Shown here in pieces: positions 37,179 through 47,042 of a stretch of 64,000 nucleotides of DNA. The stretch spans positions 434,001 through 498,000 of the forward strand of contig BQMF02000008.1 in the NCBI GenBank assembly GCA_027922465.2, given 5' to 3'. The stretch is from Turritopsis dohrnii. Lineage: Eukaryota; Cnidaria; Hydrozoa; Anthoathecata; Oceaniidae. Position numbers and translations under genes: made by a program. Numbering within the stretch: position 1 is the first letter of the stretch; each line of letters opens with the position of its first letter. The notes beneath the pieces were generated by a model. It searched no databases. It was given only the letters and a program-made list of their open reading frames with translations, and had not been told where the DNA came from.

Positions 37179-37615
37179 AACAAATGTATACATATATAAT
37201 TAAAACTTTTGATAACATTGTATAAACACAATAAAAACAAGAAGAATTGTGAGCATGATTATTTTGAAATGGGAGATCAGATTTGAAAACTCCTTGACGG
37301 ATGGTTTCACGATTTTTTACTTACATCAGAATTGAGTTAAACTTTCTTTAGAATTACTTTTCCAATTAAAAGAACAATTAATGTTAAAATGAGTGAGAGG
37401 CGTTCTTTAAATTTTAGAAAAATCGACAAAAAAGATCACATGATCGTGTTAAAACGAACTGTAAGAAATGTTCAGAAATCCTGGAAAAAGAGTTCCACAT
37501 TTTTAGTTTAAAATTTAAGAAGAAGGGAGTATAAAGAAAATTTCTAGTTTTTATAAAAGGAAAGGAAAAATAAAAAAATATAAATAAAAACACACACATA
37601 TTTATTTTGATTCCC

Positions 37616-37735
37616 TTGTAGAGAGGCGTTCATTCGAGGAGGGGCGTTTATCAAGTAATTTCACTTTTTCTGGGGGCGTTTAATCGAGGGGGTGTTCCAA
37701 AGAATAGGGACATTCATTCGAAGTATTACAGTATC
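37616..37735. repeat. Terminal fragment of the GACGCCCC/TTCGA Tigger-like family
   Basis: Reads GAGGCGTTCATTCGAGGAGG, then GGGGCGTTTATCAAG, then GGGGGCGTTTAATCGAGGGG, ending ATTCGAAGTATTACAGTA. This is the same subterminal pattern as the element at 55322-58595, in the orientation of its right end. The matching left end was not found. Confidence 0.65.
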
Positions 37736-38116
37736 TTAACCTAGTTAATTTTGGTCAAGAGAGAATCAGAAAGGTCTGGCACCGATTTTGAATGAAAAAG
37801 AGCTTTCTTTAAAAAGCCTTTAAAAAGTTACCTGGTGAAGACGTTCATGTGTTTTTCCTAATTATGACTGATTTTACGTGTACTAACATGCTGTGAATAC
37901 GCATGCGCAAATTCCAGGCTTATTACACAGCCACCTGACATTCATTCGAAGTATTACCAGTATCTTAACCTAGTTAATTTTGGTCAAGAGAGAATCAGAA
38001 AGGTCTGGCACCGATTTTGAATGAAAAAGAGCTTTCTTTAAAAAGCCTTTAAAAAGTTACCTGGTGAAGACGTTCATGTGTTTTTCCTAATTATGACTGA
38101 TTTTACGTGTACTAAC
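37711..38116 (+). repeat. 177-bp direct duplication (37711-37887 and 37939-38116)
   Basis: Two copies, essentially identical apart from one inserted C, beginning CATTCATTCGAAGTATTAC and ending TTTACGTGTACTAAC, separated by 51 bp. The near identity makes this a recent duplication. The spacer contains GCATGCGCAAATTCCAGGCT, also found in the nearby tandem array. Confidence 0.92.
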
Positions 38117-39486
38117 GTGTACACCTATCCAGGTGGCCATATAATAAAACCAAAAATCGCGCATGCGCAGTAGAAATATGGTAGTATGAGGTAAATGAGC
38201 CATAATTAGGCAAAACACACCAAGGTTTTCATCATATAATATTCCAGGTGTTATGAAGTGGCCATATAATAGATCCCAATTTCGCCCATGCGCAGAAAAC
38301 ATTTGGGTAGAATTCTGACAAGAAAAGTAAAGTTCATGTAAATATACATGTATTTTCAATACTGGTAACAAAAGATAAGAAGTGTTTGTTTGAAGGTATC
38401 CTGAATTCAATTGACGTCACACACACAAGGGTTTACGTCCTTCTCACAAACAAAGAGTCGGTTAGAAATGAAATATTTAATTAAAAAGTGAAAATATGCT
38501 AACTGCGTGCTTCACTAAAGGTTATAACTCCCTATGTCCCAGTTAAATCAATGAGTTCAGGATACCTTTAACAATAACAGAACAAGTACTTATTCAAAGG
38601 ACGTTATAAAGAGACCCTATCCAATTTAATTTAATTTAACAATTTAATGATTTTCAACGATGATAACGAAAAAAGTAAACAAATATTTGAGTCATAAAAT
38701 ATCCTCCATTGAAGGATAACGGAGCATGTAGAATGATCTTATGCAAAATTGTCTGGTAGTATAAATTTACGGCCAAGCTACACTTTCAATTATATACCAC
38801 CCATGCCCAGCAGCCAATAGAGTTATAAGCGCACTATTCCACTTCACACGCCTACCAATTTTTATTGGCCTTTACACACTTTTCAATAACGTCTCTAAAT
38901 GCAAAACTGCACCACTTACTCTGCCACATACGATGATTTTATTAACAGAGATAACTTGCTCATGCCAAGTGACTTGACAAATATAAGTTCATGTCAGGAT
39001 TACCTGGAACTTGTTTATTTGAAAGTAAATGTTAAGGAGAACTGACATATACTTTTAGTGAAGATTTCTATTCTGCAAAAAAACATTACGCAACAATACG
39101 AAAACAATAGCCTGAATTTATAGAGTTTTAAAAGTTACCTGGTTAAGACCTTCCAGCGTTTTAACTTAGTATGGCTCATTAACCTCATACAAGTATATTT
39201 CTACTGCGCATGAGCGATTTTTGGTTTCATTTTATGGCTACTTAACAGCCCTTACAAAACTAATTGATGAAGACGTTTATGCGATTCGTCTCTTTATGAC
39301 CCATTTTTTTTGTATTGACAGTCTCTTATTGCGCATTTGCAAATTCCAGGCTTATCACGGAGCCACCTGATAGCACTGAAAAATTACGTAGTGAAGACTT
39401 TGATGAGGTTTGCTCAATTATGGCTCACTTATGTCATGTTATCGGGATGTTTCACTGCGCATGCGCGATTTTTGGTTTTATTATAT
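38115..39486. repeat. Tandem and inverted GCGCATGCGC repeat array
   Basis: At about 39120-39486 units of roughly 120 bp repeat, each with AAAGTTACCTGGT(T/G)AAGAC, ATGGCTCATT, CTGCGCATGCGCGATTTTTG and TTTTATTATATGGCCACCTG. At 38120-38300 the same parts appear on the opposite strand (CAGGTGGCCATATAATA, GCGCATGCGCAG, GAGCCATAATTAGGC) in two copies. 38300-39120 has no recognisable gene. Confidence 0.7.
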
Positions 39487-39787
39487 GGCCACCTGATAGC
39501 CTTTGAAAAGTTACCTGGTAAAGACCTTCACGTGTTTGGCCTAATTATGGCTCATTCCAAACTTTTCACTCATTCCAAAGGTGTTTACATTTGTCGTATG
39601 TTTACTACATTTGACGGAGTTACTAACTACATTTGTCGTAGATTTTTAATACATTTAGCGTTACTACAGTTGACGGAGATTTTTACTACATTTAACGGAG
39701 TTACTACATTTGTCGTAGAAAATTTACTACATTTGACGGAGTTACTACATTTGACGGAGTTACTACATTTGACGGTGTAACAACTGT
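39487..39787 (+). repeat. Direct repeat copy B with ACATTTGACGGAG minisatellite
   Basis: Partner of copy A (36909-37178), with one extra ACATTTGACGGAG unit near its end and a small insertion after CTCATTCCAAAC. Open frames crossing it give leucine/threonine-rich repeats only because of the minisatellite. Confidence 0.8.
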
Positions 39788-40403
39788 GCAAAGTTTTACA
39801 AAAACATTCATCTGAACTTTTTGATCTCCCTCACCTTTGTTCTCTTCAAAACAATAGAAATGACGTCATAAAACAGTGCTTGTTCTGTAAATGACCGTTG
39901 GCCGATTAAATAGTTTTTCAATTATCGAGTTTGTCCTGAAGTCCAATTGATGCCATCATGTCAACTCTGTGAATGAAGGGGGTTATTTTATGTTTCGATG
40001 CATTAAAAGTTGCAAGTGTTATGACTGGATCCTCAATGCTACCTGTCTCGTGACTTTGATCATAATGCGAGACGGTTCTAAAACGATTTTGAACGAGTGT
40101 TGAGCAGCTTTGAGGCTTCTTAAAAAACTGGCTTTGTCGAAATATTTAAGCATATAAGTATGCCACTCAGATCCCAAATCAACCGAAACATTTTTTTCGA
40201 ACAAAAATTTGTTTTCGTTTCCGTTGTTAATGTATAGCTTGCTGTGTGTAAGAATTGGAATGCTTGAGCGCGGGGGCATTTTTAGCTAAAGCTACATGCT
40301 AATTATATCTTATAAAGCACAATAAAAACGAAAATGTTCTTGTATTTTCTCCTATTTTCAAAAGCATTGAAAATGACGATTGACTGAAATGATGAGACTG
40401 TAG
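39788..40403. other. Intergenic, no gene recognised
   Basis: No supported gene. A 86-codon minus-strand frame (40279-40019) has no recognisable motif or signal peptide. Confidence 0.4.
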
Positions 40404-40530
40404 ACTGGCCTTCAGCCAAGTTAGAACAATGCAATACGAATCTTTGGCGGTATGTCATTAGTTGAAAGTCGGCAGGCAGAAAACGGACGAAGAAGGACTA
40501 AAAGTCCCCAGTCACTCACTATTAAAATAG
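40404..40530. repeat. SINE-like dispersed repeat, copy 2
   Basis: Matches the repeat at 10520-10681: ACTGGCCTTCAGCCAAGTTA, TTGAAAGTCGGCAGGCAGAA, AAGGACTAAAAGTCCCCAG, ending with ACTCACT-like tail. Divergence between copies points to old insertions. Confidence 0.55.
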
Positions 40531-40879
40531 TTCCCAGAGGCGCATCTAGAGCTCACTCAAAATGTTTGGAGGAGAGGTTAGTCTAAATGACTAGTAGTAA
40601 AACAGAAGTAAAACAGAAAAGCGTGCAAGTAACCTACACTTAAGAATGAAAATAACTATCGTTACGTTGAACTCCTCCACATTTTTCGGCTGGCCTTGAA
40701 TACGCCTTAATATGGTTCCACTGCTTACTGAATAATAATAATAATAATAATAACGAATATATTTCAGCATATCCAAATATGTACATTGGCTCTTCATCTG
40801 AATATTGCGTACATGTGTGTGTGTGCATAATGTCAATATAAAATTTTAACGTAAATAAACAATTTTTTTTTTTTTTTTT

Positions 40880-43062
40880 TTACATACTTAATGTTCTTGC
40901 GAAAGCTTTGTCCTTTAGGAATTTCTTCGTTTCATGTTTGAATTCGTGTAGTGTGGTCGAGTTTCGTGCTGACTTTGGCAAGGCATTAAAGATATTTTCA
41001 GCTTCTTGTTGGAATGTAATGGCTTTTCCGTTCCATTTTAACATTATACCAGTGTTCGTTGTATTACCTCTTAATGTGCGTGCGTCTTTTTTGTGTTCTA
41101 CACCAATGTTTGATGGAGCGTTTAAGTCGTTCATGCCTTTAAAAGCAAGAACAGCAATCGCATATTCGTGTTGTTCGATTACACGCAGCCAAGACAGATT
41201 AATGACATCATGAATGTTCCCGAATTTGTTGTACACAAAACCAGCTGCTGCGTTTTGGACCTTCTGTAGACGTTTTACCAAATATTGCGGTGTTGTACCT
41301 AAGTATACTGCATTTCCGTATTCAAGTTGAGATAAAACGAGGGAGGTAGCTAACTGTTTCTTTAGTGAGAAAGGGATTAATCGTTTGAGATGTTTGAGTG
41401 TTTTTAGTGTGTTGAAGCATTTTTTGGTGATGGTATTGATGTGGTCTTTCCACTCAAGATGTTGGGTAAAGGTGACGCCGAGTATTTTGGTGTGGTCTAC
41501 AGTGTTAAGCGGATGTCCATCAATCATGGTTTTGTTGGCGATGTCATCTATATTGTGAAGACGTGATAACTGCTTTGTAGAGAATAGCATTGTTGTTGTT
41601 TTCATAGGATTGAAAATTAAGTTTGAATTGGAAGACCAGTTCTTTAGATTTTGTAGATCTTCTGTGAGATTCATTGCCTTATCTTTGATTTGATGTGGTT
41701 TACTGTGAATATAAATGGTTGTGTCATCAGCATATTGTAATGAATCAGAAGCATTGAGGTAGTGTGGCATATCTGTTACGTATAGGTTGAAAATGATTGG
41801 TCCAAGTATTGACCCTTGGGGTACACCAAATTTCGTGTTAAGAACGGGTGATAATCTGCTGTCTATTTGTACATAATGTTTGCGGTTTGTGATGTATTCT
41901 GTCAGCCAGTGTAAGAACGGTTTTGAAAAATTTAACGCGTATAGCTTTTTTATTAGAATGTTATAGTCAATCGTGTCAAATGCCTTTGAGTAGTCGACAA
42001 ATAATGCGAGTGTGACTTCTCCTTTCTTCATTGTTTTAAGGATATCGTCTTTTAGTTTTAATAAGCATGTTATGGTGGATCTGAATTTACGGAATCCATA
42101 TTGAGAAGATTGGTATATGCCCTCAGTGTACGTTAACATTTGTTGGAGGACTATTCTTTCGAATACTTTTGAAAGAACAGGAAGAACAGATATTGGTCGG
42201 TAGTCTGATGCTTGTGATGGAGCTACAACTTTCGGAATCGGACTGATTCTAGCTGTTTTCCAAGCGTCAGGGAAAGTCTTTTGCTTTATAAATCCGTTTA
42301 TTATATGTGTAAGTGGAGAGATGAGCTTTTCGCTTACTGGCTTGATAAAGTTGATAGGGATATTGTCATTTCCGGTGGAGCAATCATTCCGGATTTCCTG
42401 TAATGCTGTTTTGACTTCATTGTATGTGGTCGGCTGGATTGTGAAACCTTGTGTACCATTAGGCAGATCATTAATGGTTTGATGCAGTTCTATGTTGGTC
42501 GGTGTTTGTTTGTTTGTAAGTTTTTCTGCGACAGTGTCGTAATGTTTGTTTAGAATGGATGGGTCAATATCTATGGATTTCTTATTTGGTGTTAGAATTT
42601 GATGTATGGTGTTCCATACTTCTTTAGGTCGCTTCGAAGATAACGCTTTTCTGTAAAATGATCTTTTGGTTTCCCGTATTGCCCTTTTTAATTCGTTTCT
42701 TATGTTGCGGAATGACAGCCAATCAGTGGTACGTTGTGTTTCATGAGCTGTCTTCCGGAGAAGATTCCTTTGCCGTTGGAGTTCGTTGATTCGGAGATCT
42801 TTCATCCATGGTGCTGGTGGTCTGGTGATTTTGTAGCGACGAAGAGGAGCGTGGTTTTCGATACATTTTAGTATAAGATCGTTCAAAATGTGAAGTTGCT
42901 CATCTGGATCATCGAAACTGTATATTACATCAAGTGGTAGCTGATTGAAATCTTCCCGATATATGTTAATGTCAAAATTTTTGAAATTACGGATGAATTT
43001 GTAACGTGGTGTGTATATATTGTTGGGGACTTTTATACTGATGAATGGCGCATCGTGGTCAC
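40880..43062 (-). pseudogene. LINE C reverse transcriptase (frame long and intact)
   Basis: Reverse transcriptase and C-terminal domain in one open frame of more than 700 codons, preceded in the same frame by the end of the endonuclease (ISDHDAPFISI). Motifs: DYRPISVLPVLSKVFERIV, FRKFRSTITCLL, LFVDYSKAFDTI, GVPQGSILGP, QYADDTTIY, ILGVTFTQHLEWKDHI. The catalytic DD pair is intact. Its stop codon TAA overlaps the start of the poly(A) tail, so the element has no 3' UTR. It is separated from the rest of the endonuclease by one frameshift near 43070. Confidence 0.85.
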
Positions 43063-43761
43063 TTATTGTTTCGCATGGAATTTGGTGATGATATGATCGA
43101 TTAAACTGACGCCGTTTCTTGTGGGCAGGTCGATGACATTTTTTAAATTAAATAGTGTCAGACAGCTTTTGTACTTGTTAACCACTGTGTTGTTTGTATT
43201 AAGGTTAATGTTCATATCTCCAGTTAATATGATAGAACCATCCCAGATATTGTTGATCTTTGCCAAGAGTGATTCAAGTTTCTCTACCCATAAACATTTT
43301 GAGGCGTTATCTGAATCAGGTTGGTACAGGGTACCCAACAGGAGTTTGTTGTTTCGATTTTTGCCTTTTATTTCTATCCAAATATGTTCCATGGTTGTAT
43401 CCAGCTTGTTGATGTCTGTTCGTATTTTGTAAGTGATGCTGTCTTTTATGTAAAGACCAACTCCGCCTCCTCTTTTCGTATCACGGTTTTTATAGCAGAA
43501 TTGGTAACCCGGCAAGGTGGCGTAGTTTAAAAGATTTGGGTCGTCTTTCAACCATGTTTCGCTTAAGGTGATTACATCCATCTTGTAGGTTTCAATTAGC
43601 AGAGTGAACTCTGTAAAAGAGGAAATCATGGAGCGGGTGTTCAAGTGGAAGATAGTTAGATTGTTACAGTTTGCTTTAGAGATTTGAGTATCAACTGGTT
43701 GGGTGATGCGATTGATTTTGTTAAATGAATCATCCATATGTCTTTGTTTGTGAAAAGGCAA
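43063..43761 (-). pseudogene. LINE C endonuclease
   Basis: APE-type endonuclease: FHLNTRSM with the first Asn, TLSETWL with the catalytic Glu, GGGVGLYIKD, GTLYQPDSD, GDMNINL with the catalytic Asp/Asn, then SLIDHIITK. The last catalytic His (SDH) is in the next frame. Nearly intact. Confidence 0.83.
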
Positions 43762-44231
43762 TTCAGACAGAGAGCATTGGTGACAGATCCAATACGTGAC
43801 GATTTGTTGTCTTTTTGTTGATTTTGATTGAGTACATTTGAGATGGGTGGATTGGGTGCATGTTGAGCATTGGTACCGTTGGCATTGCTTTTGATGGTTT
43901 TATCGCATACTTGACAAGAAGGTGATGTGGATTTTGGACCAGGGTTTGTTTCGATGTCGCCGGAAAGAGTGATAGTGAAGGTAGATGTATGATTGGAATA
44001 GTACAAGATCGGTGCTGTCCTTCTCATACCTCTTTGAAACTTTTTATTAAAAGTTGTTTTCTCAGTTGATCTGCAGTGATGATTAGTGGATGTACATCCA
44101 TTAGTGTGGAAAAGGTGGAAACCAATCAGGAGAAAGATCGTCATGAAGATAAGGCGACAAGGAGGTTGTGCAAGGCCCGATTTACTCCTACCTCTTACGT
44201 CCTCCTTGAGCACCTTCTGAGGAATGTTCAT
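43656..44231 (-). pseudogene. LINE C N-terminal leader with GDIETNPGP 2A motif
   Basis: Begins at an ATG. A hydrophobic stretch (residues about 28-42) is followed by a Cys/His-rich spacer and then GDIETNPGP at 43961-43935 (residues 91-99), the canonical 2A recoding motif D-(V/I)-E-x-N-P-G-P. Known 2A motifs make the ribosome skip the Gly-Pro bond, releasing the leader from the downstream protein. After it comes CQVCDKT and, in the next frame, CSTCTQSTHLKCTQ and WICHQC, a PHD-like zinc finger split by a one-base shift. 2A motifs are known in LINEs of several invertebrates. Confidence 0.8.
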
Positions 44232-46628
44232 GTTTTCTTGTATGTTGAGCGAATTTCGAACGATTCTTTCAGTAAAACAGGACCCCGTCAGCGTCTTTTA
44301 TTCAAACGTATTGTTGGAGAGAGTTCTTGATGTTTTATATTTTGTTTTATAGTATATAAAGACAATATAATTTGCAAAGAGGTTTCGGGAGCTCTGAGAA
44401 AACGTCCGTTCAGTGAAACCATACTTACTGAAAAGAATGAAAGAATGCCATTTACTAGAGGGGATAACACTAGGAACCTTTTGGGAGGGGTGTGTTAAAA
44501 TGTAACTATAGAAACATCTCAGCAGGCACAGAACTCCCTTAGGATTCTTAATAGGACCTCCTTTGGTTCCTAATGTACCCGCTAATATCAGACTTATACA
44601 ATAATAAAAAACATTGGGAGAAAAAAAATAAAAATTATTAAAAAACAAAATGCGCAGCTAACACTGTTTAGATAAAAAATCTGATTAAAAAAAAAAACTT
44701 AAAAAAAAAGCAAAGAAGATGTTTTTATACAATGACTGCGTGATTGGTAAAAAAGGAAAAAACATTCATTTTGATATTTACTTATTTTGAATGTAGGAAT
44801 TGAAGAGTTTGGTTAGTAGAAAGTTATTTTATCGTCGAGGCGTTGCTGAGGACTTTTTCATTCCTAGAATTTTTTAAATATTTGATTTTAAAATACGTGA
44901 TTACACGACCAGACGGAATAATTAAAGGACGAGAAAATTCGTGGGAACGTGCAACTTAATTGGAATTTCAAATTTCGTATCGTCCTTATTGTATGGTGCA
45001 TAATATATTCACCATGTAAAACTTACGCAAATAATCAAAGCGCTGTTACCAAACACTCATTTCATAATGTGTATAAAACAGAACAAAATTGAAGACTGGA
45101 AATAAATAAAGATGATTTGAATCAATTATAACTGTCATTAGAAAGTGAAACTTCGAGATAAGGAGGAAGATATTTGTCAATCAGTCAATAAGTTCTGTTA
45201 AATCTCATCTTTTCATTATCAGATTTCTAAATAGTGAAAAAAACCCGAGCGCTTTCTTGTCAGGTTTTGATTGACTTAAATGACAAATTTCTAAAGAAAC
45301 TAAAAAAAAACTTCATGAAAAGAAAGTGTAATCTTAATGGATAGATGTTGTACCAAAATAGAAGTAAACATTGATGTTCTTGTGAGGACATATTACGCCT
45401 TCACATCTTATTCACACACTTCTGTTGTTCGAAAGAATGAGCTGGATGACTTTTTATCTGGAGCAAAGTTGACGCAGGTTGATGGAGGGGAGAGGGTCAA
45501 AAATCTTGAAAAAATGGTTGACGTCATTTGTGAACAATCACAAATATAATTGTTGGTAGATAATGTTGGTAACATAAGCAACTTGCTTATCAATGTAATT
45601 GGAAGTCAGCTGTAAAAGTTTATAGATGAATGTTTCTACTCGTACGTATCATGAAACGAAACAAAAAGCATTCATGATAAGTAGCTACATATGATATGAA
45701 GTCATTGGGAGGATTGACAAGCGTTTTAATTTAAAAAACAAAAAATTAAAAGAACAAATTTAAATTAATCAAAAGAAGAAATAAAAAGTAAAAACAAATT
45801 AAAAAAGTCATACGGTGTCTCTGTTGTTCATATAAGGATGTAGGAAAGCAATATTGCAGGTGGTACTTACACAAGAAAATATTTGGATAAAGGAGAACAT
45901 TTTGGAGACATGCCATCTGTGGAGATGATTTTGATAAAATTCAAATTTGTTGTACATCCAATCTAGAGATAGTATTAGGCTATGGAGTTAGACTTTTGAA
46001 GTGGATAAGGAAAATCTTATCAGATTTTTTTTGGGTCGGACAATTAACCATTAATCGGTTTTTGCTTACTGCTGACGTATTGAGTAGTATCAAGATCGGT
46101 TGTGCATTTGTTTCACACATAAAGTCGATCAGTCCATTGTTCTATATGTGTCGATAATCATCAAATTACGATGCTCTATCGATAATTATCAAATTACGAT
46201 GCTCCAGCTTCAAACACAAACTGTATTGTGATTTTTTTTACTGAAGAGCATTAACGCAAAATCTAGAACTGATTATGTTTAGTAGTAATGTTCTTTTCCA
46301 TATGTTTCAATCAGCTTAACTATATCTATGGATTTATCGATTTTTTGATAACAGTGATAACAGTGATGTTTCTGAATTAGATTTGTAAATATTATTGAAA
46401 CGTTTATAATCCTGCCTGAACACTCGGAAATGATAACAACAATGAAGTTTATATTTCAATGGTTGGAAATCATGGCATGGGACTTTTCTGGAAAGTTTGT
46501 TTTCTTGGGAGGATTTCTGGAAAGTTTGTTATCTTGGGAGGATTTCAACAGTTATTATTGGATATTCCTTTAAATTTTTATAGCTCTAAAATTTGATTTC
46601 TTGTTGCTTTCAGGATACGACGGAAGAC
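44232..46628. other. Intergenic plus upstream region of precursor 2
   Basis: No recognised gene. A 70-codon plus frame at 45337-45549 (SHTSVVRKNELDDFL) vaguely resembles hAT-type transposase but is too short to call. Near 46486-46545 a 28-bp unit (TCTGGAAAGTTTGTT then CTTGGGAGGATTT) is duplicated in tandem. A 3' splice site (TTGTTGCTTTCAG, exon from 46614) lies 15 bases before the ATG of precursor 2. Confidence 0.4.
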
Positions 46629-47042
46629 ATGTTTGTATTATTTGTCGTTTTTTCGCTGCTACTTTTCGGTGTTTATGACGGAGGAATTGTCGTCAGTAAA
46701 TATGATCATTTTTCAACATGTCAATCAATTTGCCACCGAGTCGAAAACCGATGCAACACAAAGTTCATCAAATTGAAATGCAGGTACGTTGGTAACGAAT
46801 GTGGTAAACTTTGTACGATTCTGTACAACAAAGGAACATCAGTGGGCAATCAATCGCAAGTTGTCGAGTTTGGCAAAAGTTTGAACGTAACTGAGAAAAG
46901 ACCTCAAATCGTGAAACGCGCGTGCCTCGGTAACTGCGAAGGTGTCTTGCAACTTTGTCATAACGTGTCACCAGATATAACATCAATGTTTCGATGCAGT
47001 CATTGGGCGAAAGGATGCCGCCGCAAATGCAGAAACAACTGA
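46629..47042 (+). CDS. Secreted double six-cysteine peptide precursor 2
   Basis: 137-residue precursor from the ATG at 46629, chosen over 46593 because an acceptor-like TTGCTTTCAG ends at 46613 and because the chosen start puts a clean hydrophobic signal peptide (about 1-16) at the N-terminus. Module 1 cysteines 31, 35, 42, 51, 58, 62 (C-x3-C-x6-C-x8-C-x6-C-x3-C). Linker with EKR and then VKR at 95-97. Module 2 cysteines 99, 103, 110, 123, 130, 134 (loop 12). Ends CRNN, without the amidation-like tail of copies 1 and 3. Conserved with them: KRACL, CEG, FxC. One N-glycosylation sequon in the linker (NVT). Same strand as precursor 3, 2.3 kb upstream. Confidence 0.82.
   Translation: MFVLFVVFSLLLFGVYDGGIVVSKYDHFSTCQSICHRVENRCNTKFIKLKCRYVGNECGKLCTILYNKGTSVGNQSQVVEFGKSLNVTEKRPQIVKRACLGNCEGVLQLCHNVSPDITSMFRCSHWAKGCRRKCRNN

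Larger units (their letters stand above)
40863..44231 (-). mobile_element. LINE C: young CR1-like retrotransposon with 2A motif
   Basis: Minus-strand APE-type LINE with a 19-base poly(A) tail (T run 40863-40881) right after the ORF2 stop. Order: hydrophobic leader with 2A motif, PHD-like finger, endonuclease, long intact reverse transcriptase. Only two single-base frameshifts separate the segments (near 43870 in the finger, near 43070 at the end of the endonuclease), so it is recent or carries assembly errors. A (TTA)n-like tract at 40730-40752 lies beyond the tail. Confidence 0.88.

Noticed and set aside
39337..39780. 147-codon frame with leucine-rich repeats at its end
   Set aside because: The LLHLTE repeats arise from the TACTACATTTGACGGAG minisatellite, and the rest overlaps dispersed repeats.
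45337..45549. 70-codon frame possibly from a hAT transposase
   Set aside because: Similarity is vague and short, and no termini or neighbouring fragments support it.
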